Source: Gonocerus acuteangulatus (Eukaryota > Arthropoda > Insecta > Hemiptera > Coreidae). From it: a DNA stretch of 64,000 nucleotides. This document shows positions 13,550 through 23,877 of the stretch, in pieces. Each line of letters begins with the position of its first letter. Position 1 is the first letter of the stretch. The stretch is taken from NCBI GenBank assembly GCA_946811695.1, contig OX328123.1:39952136-40016135 (forward strand). The letters are read 5' to 3'. Both the position numbers and the translations under genes were made by a program. The notes below the pieces were generated by a model. The model worked only from the letters and a program-made list of their open reading frames with translations, ran no database searches and had not been told where the DNA came from.

Positions 13550-13713
13550 CAGATGGCAGAGAGAGAAAGAGAGACAGAGTAAGATGAAATATATTGACAA
13601 ATCATTTTCATGTCTTACATATTATAAAATATATGTCAAATAATTCTTTTGTAGAACAACGTCAATAGTTGGTTTGTTGACCAACCGGCTTACTTTTATT
13701 TATTGGTTCTAGC

Positions 13714-13858
13714 ATAAATATGCTTTAGCGATGACTAAACTGAAAAAAAAACACAAAAAAGTGTCCGCTGGCGTTCGTGCATGCGCGGTGGCCTTGTGCG
13801 AAATTAATTTATACAGTACATTACAAAGGTTTGTCGGATGGACCTAAAGCATATTTAT
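13714..13858 (+). mobile_element. Small TIR element (MITE-like), copy 1
   Basis: Perfect 15-bp inverted ends ATAAATATGCTTTAG (13714-13728) and CTAAAGCATATTTAT (13844-13858) enclose a GC-richer centre containing GTGTCCGCTGGCGTTC and CATGCGC. An inverted copy with the same centre and ends lies at 62031-62226. The homology extends past the right inverted end (CCTGAATTTG...CAGAAGG near 13862-13880), so the true element is somewhat longer than the TIR span. There is no coding capacity, so it is probably a non-autonomous DNA element. Confidence 0.75.
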
Positions 13859-14084
13859 GTACCTGAATTTGGGCAGAAGGGTCTACATTTCTAGTATAGT
13901 TTTATTACTTACTACAACATGATTTAATTCCAGCATAATGAAGATATGAAAAAATTATTATTAGAAGGAAATGTTTTCATATATGTACATATTATTCTTT
14001 TCCCTTAGTTTATTTCATTTTAATATTTCTTTTTCTGATACGGCGTCGCTAATACAGGGAAATTACAAACCAGATAAAAAATGT

Positions 14085-14440
14085 CCATCCCCTTCGATGG
14101 GAGGTATACAAAAAAAAAAAAAAAATAAAATAAAAGATGAAGACAGGGCTACATTTCACCCGAGAAGGATGTTGGCCCTATCCCAGCGCCGTAGAATAGG
14201 GATGGTCTAGAGGCTTGAGAATCTGTTGCTTCGCACACAAAGCGAGTAGGGCTTGGAGGCTGATCCTTGCCGGTGTTGTGAAACTGGTTGGCATTGGGAC
14301 CCTGGGGAAGATTGCGAAACTCCTACTTCATCTAGCCTAGGCCCGCCCCAAGGCAGGCAATCTGGTAATGGATACATACTACAATTAGAACACACTATAC
14401 GCTTCCTATTTATTAGATACACGGCAGGACATAGGAGCTT
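14085..14440. other. GC-richer patch of unknown nature after an A run
   Basis: An A run at 14110-14124 is followed by about 250 bp that is clearly less AT-rich than its surroundings (for example TTGGCCCTATCCCAGCGCC and GGCCCGCCCCAAGG). Short ORFs exist on both strands (14253-14483 plus, 14207-14443 minus) without recognisable motifs. It could be a repeat or an exon fragment. I cannot assign it. Confidence 0.3.
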
Positions 14441-14949
14441 CACGATGGCAGCTCAAAATCTTATCTTTTTTGGCAATTTTTAAATGATTTTTATACAAGG
14501 ACTTAGTATATGCAGAAAGATAGAAAACAATTTAGATTTTTCAAAAATAATTTGGACTAATTCCAAAGCCTTGTATCACTCATTCTGGAAGTTAACCTTG
14601 AAAAACAATGTTTATGTATTCACTGCTATGGGAAAAAGTAGTTATATGTTACTCATTACACAAAGTGGAAAATAATTACACAGAATCACTACAACGGAAA
14701 CCGCAATTATATAAAACTAAATGTTGAGGCATTGCAAGTGTATTTGTGGGTTTATGTATAACAACAATATAACATGGAATGTAATTCAACTATATGATTG
14801 TGTTTTCAATTACCTCTATTATACAATGCTACATTATCACTCCTATCCCTTATATTTTACATAATTTATTTTAAAAAACAAACATTATAATCGACATCAT
14901 CACGTGTTACGAAGGAGCACACGAAGGATTAATTAATAATCCTATTAAT

Positions 14950-15099
14950 TAATAATAATTAATATTTTTGGGGTTTAAGTTAATGCGGACGCATTCGGAA
15001 ATCTGTCGTTTTTTGGTGGTTCGTTCTGTGGAAAATATAAGTATTTTAGTGTTGTCAAAGTTGAATGTGTGTTTTTTTGTTATGGCGTGTTTTTCGAAA
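14950..15099 (-). mobile_element. Penelope-like GIY-YIG endonuclease C-terminal fragment (inverted copy)
   Basis: On the minus strand the frame reads HAITKKHTFNFDNTKIL, then a segment ending NLNPKNIN. This matches the C-terminal half of the GIY-YIG fragment encoded on the plus strand at 15122-15412, which has HAITKKHTFNFDDTKIL. The two copies form an inverted repeat with arms of about 150 bp (14950-15099 and 15217-15362) and a spacer near 120 bp. The catalytic GIY-YIG motif itself is absent from this copy. Confidence 0.8.
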
Positions 15100-15121
15100 A
15101 CAACAAACCCCCTCCTGAAAT

Positions 15122-15412
15122 GCAGTATACATAGGGGAAACCAAAAATTATATTCACTCCCGCATAACACAACACAAACGGACAATTAAAAACGAAGAAA
15201 TCCACAAATCCGCCCTCGCAAAACACGCCATAACAAAAAAACACACATTCAACTTTGACGACACTAAAATACTTTCCACAGAACGAAACACCAAAAAACG
15301 ACAGATATCCGAATGCGTCCACGTTAACTTAAACCCCAATAATATTAATTGCAAAACGGACAAACAAAACATCTCCCCTACTTACTCCGCCTTCTTCCAT
15401 AAATTGTCCTGA
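15122..15412 (+). mobile_element. Penelope-like element, GIY-YIG endonuclease domain fragment
   Basis: The plus-strand frame from 15122 to the TGA at 15410 encodes about 96 residues beginning AVYIGETKNYIHSRITQHKR and continuing to SALAKHAITKKHTFNFDD and STERNTKKRQISEC. The block Y-I-G-E-T ... R-I-x-x-H-K-R ... S-A-L-A-x-H-A ... F-N-F-D-x-T-K-I-L is the characteristic GIY-YIG nuclease layout of Penelope-like retroelements. The arginine after YIGET and a glutamate (STERN) are present. The reverse transcriptase that should precede it is missing: a TGA lies just upstream, where the inverted copy begins. The CT-rich sequence after the stop may be the element's 3' UTR. Confidence 0.85.
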
Positions 15413-16030
15413 CCTCCTTTTACCTTTGTTCCCAGGCTCCAGACAATTTTTCTACTTGTGTGTCCCAAAATTCTAACACCTTTTTACAGCCCGCTTTTAC
15501 AACCTAGCAATCCACTTCTTTCATCTTCACCGACTTACCGCCTCCTCCCCCCTCCCCCAGTCATAACTATTAAACCCCCTGTGTAGTTGCTGTCCCTCAT
15601 ACATCCAACCATGGTTACCTAAGTGTCTTTGAGGTCTTCCTCCCTCCCCCCTAGGCATTCTCTAGTGGTACGTATTTGTATATTGATTATTATAAATTGT
15701 ATTCACCTATAGAATAGATTGAGTTTCTCACAATATACAAATGTTTTTTTAAAAAAATGTTAGTTTTTGTACTGTTTACTTACTACTTTCTACATACTGT
15801 TTACTTTCCAACTACCGTATTTTCATTGTTTAATAATAAAATTGGTTCTAATCATTGTCATGATGTATATACTACGCTCATTTCTGCCCGTTTTTAGCGC
15901 GGTTCCTCCCTCCCCCATAGGGAGGAACCCCGCTTATAAGGTTGATACAATGAAACAATCCGGAAGTGCCGACTAGAAAATTTCGCGTTTCAGAACCCCT
16001 AGAGACCGAAAATAACGATGGTTCAAATTC

Positions 16031-16074
<44 letters not shown>

Positions 16075-16339
16075 CTGTTCGCGGATTTCTGGCCTCCCTA
16101 ATGGTCCGATTTTGATGAAATTTGGTAAAAAAATATGTCGTCCAATTTGAAAGATCAAGTTCGTTAACCAACAAAATCCGCCCACTGGAAGATGGCGTTT
16201 GGGGCGAAATTCGCGCAAAAAAAATCGTAACGCTTACGTTTTTGAGTTCATAAGCTTGTAAGTACTCTTTTTATAGGCTTCTTGGGCTAGGAAAACGCGA
16301 TAGACTTAACCGTTTTCGAGAAAACTGAAAAAATAATTT

Positions 16340-17050
16340 TTGAATTCCGTTTTTGGTTTGGGTACTTAGAATCATGGCATTCAGTTGAAACATTTACTGC
16401 ATGTTCTACTTTCATTAAAACTGATATGTTGAAATTTTGGTTGCGTTTGGAGTTAAGGAAGGGTTATAATAAAATATTTTATTAACACACATAAAAAAGT
16501 TTAGGTAACTTTGTATACTTTCCTTAATATCTCGAAAAAGGTTGAGAATCTTGGGAAACGGAAGAATACCATTAGAAAGCTTACTAAATGCTCTACAAAA
16601 AAGGTTCTAATGATAGTTTTGATTAGGCGATGTCAATCGGAGAAATAAGTGCTTAAAACTTTAAAGTAATTGATTTCGCTTATTCGAACTGTTCTTTTTG
16701 TCTTTGATTTTGATACTTAAAATTATGGGATTCAGTTGAAACATTTTCTGCATGTTTGAATTTCATCAACACTAATATGTTAAAATTTTGGTTACGTTTG
16801 GAGCTAAGGAAGGATTAGAATAAAATATGTTATTAACAGACATGAAATGTTTTGGGAACTTCGTATACATTCCCTAATATCTCGAAGACGGTTAGGAATA
16901 TTGGTAAATGGAGGGTTCCATGTGAAACCTTACTAAATTGTCTACAAAAAAGATTCTGAAACAATTTTTGGTTAGGCTATGTCAATCGGAGAAATAAGTG
17001 CTTAAACTTTGAAGTAATTGATTTCGTTTATTCGAACGGTTCTTTTTGTT
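16340..17050. repeat. 351-bp tandem duplication inside H3
   Basis: Two diverged units are offset by 351 bp. For example GGTTGCGTTTGGAG near 16439 recurs as GGTTACGTTTGGAG near 16790, and GTCAATCGGAGAAATAAGTG occurs once in each unit. They lie in the interior of the Helentron-like element. Confidence 0.88.
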
Positions 17051-17157
17051 TGTTTTTATTCCTTGTTATTTTTTAATTGCTTAAAGTTGGATAATGTATT
17101 TGACAATAAAACAGATTAATTAAAATAAGAAAAACAATTCATTGTTAAAAATATATC

Positions 17158-17263
17158 AGGCTGTACCGTATGAAATGTCAGTTTTGGATTTGTCGATTTC
17201 CTTCAAATGTCTAGAAACTGTCGAGGCTCCTACTCCGAGTTCTTTGGCATATTCCCTAGTGTT
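17158..17263 (-). mobile_element. Transposase helix-turn-helix fragment (mariner-type)
   Basis: On the minus strand the frame reads NTREYAKELGVGASTVSRHL followed by KEIDKSKTDIS and a stop at 17158. The pattern L-A-x-E-L-G-V-x-x-S-T-V-S-R-H-L is the second helix-turn-helix of mariner-family transposases. A comparable block occurs in the mariner fragment at 23876-24225. No DDE/D catalytic part was found nearby. The fragment sits inside H3, so it could be a captured or earlier insertion. A generic bacterial-like or Pax-type HTH is the alternative. Confidence 0.5.
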
Positions 17264-18373
17264 TTTAATTGCTTATAGTAGTCAAATGTATTTGTCAATA
17301 AAACAGGATACGTATAATTAGAATCAATAATTTGTTTGTTAGAATTGGAAGATGCCGTATGAATATCTAGATTACAGTACTGGTGTTGATTTCGTTCTTT
17401 AGAATTATTCTTGGTATTCCCTATTTTCATCTGTTACCCATAGTTTTTTATTGTTAGTAGGTTTTCTTATTGATTATAGAATATAAATCTATTTGGCTAT
17501 AAAACAGGATACGTAAAATTAGTGACAATATTTCGGAGATTTCAGAGCGAAATACTTTTAAGATTTTCTAACACCAGGAACGGCTTTTTTCCGGCTATTT
17601 TAATCCACTAGATAGGCTTTATTTTGCATATTATTCTATATAAGTTTTATTCAGCAGGGGATTCTGATGAAATGTCGTGTTTTTGCTGTGGATTTTAAAT
17701 ACGATGTGTCTAAGATTGGATAAAATTAGCGAGTCTACATAGTTAAGAACCGACGACGGAGGATTACTTGTTGCCATGATTTAGTCTACATATGTATATT
17801 AAGTCCTAAATCCAAAAAATAAACTTCACAACGGTTAGATACTATGAGCGATATGGCGGCTCAATGCCCGTAGATACAAGGGGGCCGCAGGAAATTTACC
17901 TGCTAAGAGTTAATCCTGAAGAGCTGTAAATATACCCCAGGTATCTGCCGACACAAATACAAAGGCTAGGCGGAGAGCACCCCAAAAACTCAGATCCAAA
18001 CATAGGTTATATACTAAATATTCATAAAGACTACTTAGTTGTAAACCGATTCATCAATTAGCAATCAATAGTTTTTAACACAGGTTATATACTAAATATT
18101 GATAAAAAGTATTTAATTAGAAAAAAAACAATATTCCACAAGACTTGTTTTTGGTCCATTTGTGTCTACTCCATAGACTTAATTAGGTATATTATTCTAT
18201 TGTAGTTGGGCAACTAAACTTTGTTTTATTTTGTTAAATAAAGTTTTTTTTCTTGACTTGTTATTCGTCAAGACTTTTATTTGTCCTTGTGTATTTACTA
18301 GGCAGGGTATTCTACTCAATCTTGTGTACTTCTTGTTGATCCTTCTGTACATGCGTATATTAAAACAATTTCG

Positions 18374-18606
18374 GGGGGGGGGGGGCTGAGACCATTTCCA
18401 GGGTATGGAATACTAAATATTTAGAGCTTGGAATAGTTTTAGGCAACTAAAACGCTATTACACGTAAAATAAAATATGTTTTATGAATTAAGTGATCTTA
18501 TTTAATTTATTTTTAAGGGTTTTACGAGAAGTTTTTATCATCAATTCAAAATTTTGGGAGGGGCTGCAGCCCCCTCAGCCCCCCCCCCCCTCATATACGC
18601 CCATGC
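18374..18606. mobile_element. G/C-run inverted ends, possible small DNA element
   Basis: A G run followed by GCTGAG (about 18374-18390) is mirrored by CTCAGCCCCCCCCCC (about 18577-18592). Next to the latter is GGGAGGGGCTGCAGCCCC (18559-18576 region). Strings of this type are common at the ends of several invertebrate DNA transposon families. I cannot name the family, and the boundaries are approximate. Confidence 0.4.
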
Positions 18607-18899
18607 TTCTGTACCCTCTAGAAAGGCTTTATTAGGCATATTTTGTATTGATTTATAGAGCTTTGCTTTAGAATGAGAGCCGGATTCTGTAATTTCCGCT
18701 TCTGTGTAAAAGTTAGTTACTGTCGGTGTCCCTGACGCCTTAATATCACTTTTATTCGAGATGTTCGAGAGGATTTTGACAATTTTCACGAGATATATAA
18801 AAAAAAATAAGTTTATTTCTTTTCTAAGCTTATCAAATGGCACTAGGGACATGAACGGAACCGCGCTAAGATGCTGCAGTTCCTGCGAGTCGGAATTTT

Positions 18900-19094
18900 T
18901 TACTTATAATTTGTATATTCATGTCTATAAATCGTGTACCCTATCAGTCCTATGTCTTTGTCGGGTGATGTATGAGTGTCTTGAAGTGCAAGGATTTTAT
19001 AGTGTTTAGATCTAACGAGGTGTTTCAGGTCGTCTATATGTCTCGGCATTCCATTTAAATTCCACTGCAATAACATGGAACTATCGAGCGTCAT
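18900..19094 (-). mobile_element. LINE ORF2 N-terminus: AP-like endonuclease fragment
   Basis: The minus-strand frame begins MTLDSSMLLQWNLNGMPRHI and continues DDLKHLV ... KILALQDTHTS ... GYTIYRHEY. This is the start of the LINE apurinic-like endonuclease: the L-Q-W-N-x-N-G motif carries the conserved asparagine, and the next block is normally L-Q-E-T-H. Here it reads LQDTH, so the metal-binding glutamate is replaced by aspartate. The frame ends at 18900, directly beside the right end of the Helentron-like element. Upstream (19095-19300) may be ORF1 or UTR but shows no motif. Confidence 0.75.
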
Positions 19095-19739
19095 TGGAGA
19101 GTCAAAAAATATTCAAGAATATCCAATAAGGCTATCGCTTCTTACAAGACACGTTTGCAAGGTGACTTTTAAGGCAGTACTCAAAACATTGATGTTGTCA
19201 TGTGTTTGTACTTGGTTGCAACTTTGCAAGCTAATACAGACTATACCCACAAAGAAGATCGAAACCACACTCAGACCTCTATAGCATTTGATCTTAAAAC
19301 AATATATAATATGAAAGTATAAAAGTAACTATTAGAACAAATAATTATAGTATTAAGACTTAATGGAAATAGATATATTAAAAGAGAAATTAAAGTAAAG
19401 AAAACATGAGAAATTAAAATTAATGAGGTTAAATGAATTAAATAATGGTGTTGAATTTTGAAAATAGTGAAGTCCATATGTTGATAAGAATTGAAAGACA
19501 AAGCCATCATTTTTTGGTCTTAGTAAGATTTGACCTTACCTTTGTTTTTCGCTTATTACCATAGTGGTCAGATAGGTCACTTACAGATGGCGTTTAGAAA
19601 CTCTCCTTCAAAGATTTAACTAGAATACATCGAAATACAATACGACAAAAATGGCAGCTAGACTGAAGTAATATGAAAGACAACAAACTAAGACAAATCA
19701 AACATATACTTACTGACTGACCAAGCGCGTAGAGAAATT

Positions 19740-20290
19740 CCCGGAGATAGGAAATAGTTCTTGCAAGACTGCGAATAGGCCACACACGCATTACACACGA
19801 ATACTTGATGACAAATACTGAAAGACCAAAATGTCAAATCTGCAATACAGAACTAACAGTCAAACATATACTAACGGACTGCCATCTTACAGCGAACTTA
19901 GACATACAGCGGACTGACCTACTTACTGACAGCAGCCACTATATCGACAATATTATCACATACTTGAAAAATATTAACATATATAACAAAATATGAAAAC
20001 ATCCGCAACTTTTTTATTTCAAAATCCAATGAATATTACTTAGTTTCTCAGTGTTTATTTATAATTTATTTTTGTGTTTTCTTTTTATTTATTTATTTTT
20101 TTTATCTGTAATTTAATTTTTCTGTTTATGTATTTGTTTTTTTCCATATTTTACTTTGGATTCTATATTAGTGTCGTAGCATATCATCACTATGAGCAAC
20201 TATTAACAGCAATCGATGCCATTCATAGACAATGTGGAGCATCGAAAAAAAAAATATATATAAATAAATATAATTTGTATGTATTTTTTT
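19740..20290 (+). mobile_element. LINE 3' end: ORF2 C-terminus plus 3' UTR
   Basis: The plus-strand frame reads ARLRIGHTRITHEYLMTN, then a zinc knuckle RPKCQICNTELTVKHILTDC, ending at the TGA at 19994. The R-L-R-I-G-H-T-R-x-T-H block followed by C-x2-C-x8-H-x4-C is the tail of RNase H-bearing R1/Jockey-type LINEs, as also at 48868-49398. A stop (TAG) lies just upstream of the recognisable part. A T-rich 3' UTR ends near an A run and ATAAATAAATATAA (20246-20272), resembling a LINE 3' terminus. Confidence 0.75.
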
Positions 20291-20292
20291 AA

Positions 20293-20405
20293 CTGAAGAA
20301 GGCTAAAGCTGCCAACGTGCAGCCGAAACGTCTAAATACAGATTTCTTCCTGAAAGTCTGACGTTTTTTTTCTCCTAGCCGAATCCCAACTATACCTTGT
20401 CTTCG
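20293..20405 (+). mobile_element. Retroelement end with CTGAAGAAGGC ... GCCGAAACGTC motif
   Basis: CTGAAGAAGGCT, a hairpin-forming spacer, then AGCCGAAACGTC, followed about 45 bp later by CGAATCCCAACTATACC. The same two-part arrangement occurs at 41039-41150. This phrase type is widespread in animal retroelement ends, and I cannot assign the family securely. Confidence 0.5.
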
Positions 20406-20670
20406 TATATATATATATTCAGTTTCCCAAAAACTAGCAATAATACTTTGTCTAATCAGGAGAATTCGGCAAACGGAGCTTAGTTATTTGGGTGGAATTT
20501 GTGCTACGAAAACAGTAGGTAGCGCTTATGTTTTTTTGTTACAAGGCTTCCACGCATAAGTTTAACGGTAATTTTACTTAGAGAATCTAATGAAACCATT
20601 TTCAAGGCTATCTCCTATACCGATTTTTAAGAAAATGGAAAAGTCCATTTTAATTAACTCAAAATTTTAG

Positions 20671-20828
20671 GACGGGTTATCTATAGTTTTCCACCCTTTT
20701 CTAGCCAGGATAGGGCTGATGCCTTTTCATTTTTCCAAATAAAAGCCACCACCCCTAGAGGGAATCGAACCTTGCCACGGAGTGTTAAGTGCTTACGCCT
20801 TAACACTCACGGCCACAGGGCCTCCGCT
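20671..20828 (-). mobile_element. tRNA-derived SINE, family D (copy 1)
   Basis: On the minus strand the head reads GGAGGCCCTGTGGCCGTGAG, an A-box-like region, with a long variable-arm-like segment and a B box GGTTCGATTCC, suggesting a Leu/Ser-type tRNA. The body carries GCCCTATCCTGGCTAG and ends AGATAACCCGTCC. Parts of the body recur at 30849-30971, at 61164-61247 and in the 5S-derived SINE at 57363. Confidence 0.8.
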
Positions 20829-21104
20829 CCATATATAAATAAAAAAAACACGAGCTTACATTTTTCAAGTAGGAATGGCACAAAACATTTCTTTTATTTT
20901 ATTAATGCATAACAGGAATATCTTCATTGCATGAGGAAGGACTTATATAATATGGATTAGTCTAATATAGTTAAGATTAAATATTTTTAAGCAATGCTTA
21001 ATCTAATGAGAATTTACAAATATAATACACTAAATACATTTTCTTATATTTAATATTATAATAGCAAAAATAATAACAATAAATTTACGAAAAAGTGTGC
21101 GTTT

Positions 21105-23117
21105 ATTATGTTTTCTATTGCTTAATCTATATTATTCAAAGAGAGCACTCTAGTTTTTAGTGCGTGAGACAAAAAGTTGTATATGTTCATGTATGTAGAA
21201 GGGTTTTTGGAGTTGAACAATTGAAAGAAATCTTGCTCCATAAAGTTTGGCCTAATCGTCAAAAATGTATTTCTAAATTTGTCATATAACTGACAGTATA
21301 AAAACATATGCAGGATATTTTCTTCCAATTTACAGTGTTTGCAGTTTAACTTTGGGTTTATATTGTAAGAGTGGTTTCTAAATGTGAATCTCATATGGTA
21401 TTTTCCGGAAGTTCTAATTTGGGTAATTACTTTTATTATTGGGAATGGCAAATTTATATTCTGGTAATTTTGTGGAGACTGTTAAAACTGTTAAGTGTGT
21501 GTATAAAGGGCTGAATGAAGAGTTTCTTTTGTCTTGAATGTTTTTGTTTATTAAATTCGATTTGTAAGCGCAAAATATACGGTTGTTATTCATGTGAAAT
21601 TCTAAAGGATTTTGATTAAACCAGATGTTCTCCTCATTTATGATATGAAAAATATTCTTAATTTGAGTGACCCAATTATATTTCATCTTATTTCAGGATG
21701 TGCAGACTAATATAGTCACTCCCGGTATCCAGCCTCACCATGTGATTGGGAGTTGAGCGAACCAAGCCTAGAAGCCTTTTGTAAAAAGATACTTCTGCCT
21801 GCTCTAGGTAGCTCAAATATCGGAGGCTCCAAATCGGTGCTCCATAGACCAGAGTCGATCTTCCTATTGTGCGGAAAATTTTTCCAATAGCTAGCCATTT
21901 AGAATTTACGAGTGTCCTGAAAACTGAGGCAAGCCATATTTTAAACTTAGAAACGGCATAGTTTGAGGCGTCCAGAAAGAGAGCAGAGGATGAGAATTGA
22001 ACACCCAGATAAACAAAACTATCGACTCGTTCCAAATCATAACCTTCGTATTTGAATTTCGGAGAGTTCTTAGGCATTCTATCTTTGTGGAAATACATGA
22101 TTTTGGATTTCTCTACATTAACTGTGAGTCCATTCTCAGAACAGTATTCCTGTAGGATAAGCAATTTTTTCCTTAAATCTGCAGCATTGTCCGAGAAAAT
22201 CACCAGGTCATCTGCATATAACAGCATCAATATATCATTGAGACCGTCTATATTAACACCCCCCCCCCTTTGCTTCTGAATTAATCTTCTATATCCGATA
22301 GGTACATAGAGAATAAAAAAGGACTTAAAATTTCACCCTGAAAAAGGCCTTCTGTTATTTTAACTTTTTTTGACAAACCTTCGCTGCTTTTTACTTGCAC
22401 TACCGCACTTTCATAAAGCATCCGAAGCTGTCGGATTAGCTTTGTACTTATGCCCAAATTGTATATCTTGAACCATATTTTATTATGCGGGACTGAGTCA
22501 AAGGCGCGTTTAAAATCAATAAATGCAGTATACATGGAGCGCCTTTTCAAGCGAAGGTGGATATGGATCAAAGATGACAAAATGAATATATTGTCCATGC
22601 AACTTCTCCCTTTTCGGACACCTGCTTGAAATTCAGGAATGGCACAAACCTCTTCATCCCGCAATAGGATGCGATTTAGCAATATTTGAGTAAATATTTT
22701 AAGTATGCAATTAACTAAGGAAAAACCACGGTAATTGTTAGGATTATTCTTATCCCCCTTCTTATGTAACATGAATACATGCAGCTCTGACCATGCTTTC
22801 GGAAACGTTTTACAAGCCAAGATTTGATTAAATAAAATTTCTATGTATTCCAACCAGTTGTGTGTTAGATTCCTATAGAAGACATAGTTCAATCCATCTG
22901 GGCCCGGAGACGAATTCTTCTTGAATGAATTTAAACTGCTAACTATTTTTTCCCTAGTGATAGCCCTATTTAAATAAGGGTGGCCTACTGCCATGAGCAT
23001 ATAGTGGCATACAGGCTTCGGGGTGTAGATGGAGTTAAAAAAGTTCTCCCACTCTGATAGCGATATTGACATCTCTTCAGTCGGCCTGTAACTAATCCTT
23101 TTAATGGAATGGCCCAA
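21105..23117 (-). mobile_element. LINE ORF2: reverse transcriptase to C-terminus, frameshifted
   Basis: The minus-strand frame 23117-22281 carries reverse transcriptase motifs in order: SSPGPDGLNY, LHKKGDKNNPNNYRGFSLVN, FQAGVRKGRSCMDNIF, motif A FIDFKRAFDS and QGEILSPFLFSMYLSDIE. A frameshift within a run of nine Gs (about 22261-22268) moves the frame to LMLLYADDLVIF, where YADD is the catalytic pair, and on through the thumb region to 21688. Further frames cover 21686-21414 and 21451-21122, the latter with a zinc-knuckle-like CKHCKLEENILHMFLYC. I see no RNase H between RT and C-terminus. About three frameshifts make it non-functional. The endonuclease is absent, so the copy is 5'-truncated or interrupted near 23150. 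It belongs to the Jockey/CR1-like superfamily. Confidence 0.88.
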
Positions 23118-23157
23118 AACATTAATTGCTAGCTTTCCAAATTACACTGGGGAAAGG

Positions 23158-23212
23158 AACCGAAACGCGCTAAATGAAGCAGTTCCTACGAGTCTGAATT
23201 CTTTTTGCATTA
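23158..23212 (+). mobile_element. Orphan right end of a Helentron-like element
   Basis: GGAACCGAAACGCGCTAA, then GAAGCAGTTCCTACGAGTCTG and a T-rich run, matches the right end of H3 at 18857-18895, including the GCAGTTCCT hairpin arm and GAGTC. The copy has a 4-bp insertion in its subterminal repeat. No left end was found upstream, where the LINE at 21105-23117 lies, so the element may have been truncated or interrupted by that LINE. Confidence 0.6.
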
Positions 23213-23794
23213 TACAGAGGGATATTAAACAACTTAATAAGTTGTTTAACCATTAACATAATGTGTCGCATGTCAATTTCTGTTAATTTTTATTTATTAG
23301 TCGATAGGATGTCACGGCCTAGCGATTCAACTTTTAACAATACGTATTTTGTAAATTATGTTAAAAATGAAATTCGTTAGAATGTAAGGTCATGATGGTA
23401 TAGTTTATGTCTAATTTACAGTGTGTATTGAATCTGTCAGAGATTAAACAGTTTGTGTGAATAATTTCACTTTAAAATTAAAATGATTTCATTTGAATTT
23501 GAAATTACAGTTTGATAATAACGGGTAAAAGTGTTACTCTTCGATTCACTGGACAGTGAAGTTTCTTCATAATGAATGATGCAGTTTTAATTTCATTTAT
23601 TCATAGATTGCTTTCGAAGCTGGACATTCATCTTCTGCGTGTCTGTTGCAAAGGTATCAGGATTCATTTAATAAAATCTATATTCAAACTTATAGATACA
23701 AAAATTAAAGAATATAGAGACCCATTTATTAAAGAATCAAAACAATTTATAAAATTTAAATCGATATTAGAAGAGATCGAATATATATGTACAT

Positions 23795-23805
<11 letters not shown>

Positions 23806-23873
<68 letters not shown>
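23806..23873. repeat. (AT)n microsatellite
   Basis: Nearly pure AT, directly abutting the mariner terminal sequence at 23876. A mariner insertion at a TA would fit this junction. Confidence 0.95.

Positions 23874-23875
<2 letters not shown>

Positions 23876-23877
<2 letters not shown>

Larger units (their letters stand above)
15896..18895 (+). mobile_element. Helentron-like non-autonomous element, copy H3 (about 3.0 kb)
   Basis: The left end starts at TTTTT|AGCGCGGTTCC and folds into a hairpin (15897-15935, GGTTCCTCCCT pairing with AGGGAGGAACC). The right end has the exact 13-bp complement GGAACCGCGCTAA (18857-18869), followed by a short hairpin GCAGTTCCTGC and GAGTCGGAA before a T run. The left part aligns with copies at 47274 and 59141: hairpin, AGGTTG, a segment near CCTAGAGACCGAAAATAACG, an AT array (16031-16070) and GTTCGTTAACCA. 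Subterminal inverted repeats, hairpins, T-rich flanks, an AT microsatellite and internal tandem repeats are typical of Helentron-associated elements (DINE-1/HINE type). No Rep/helicase coding region was found. The assignment rests on structure only. Confidence 0.6.

Noticed and set aside
13399..13643. ORFs on both strands with long YIYIYI runs (also at 1717, 15878, 23572, 24128, 28037, 46410, 47057, 57716)
   Set aside because: They are translations of (AT)n microsatellites. There is no start context, motif or conservation, and the same array gives frames on both strands.
18541..18852. 103-codon minus-strand frame near the right end of H3, possible captured gene
   Set aside because: No recognisable domain. 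Part of it translates a G/C run (GGGAEGAAAPP) that belongs to a repeat end, and the boundary with the Helentron-like end is arbitrary.
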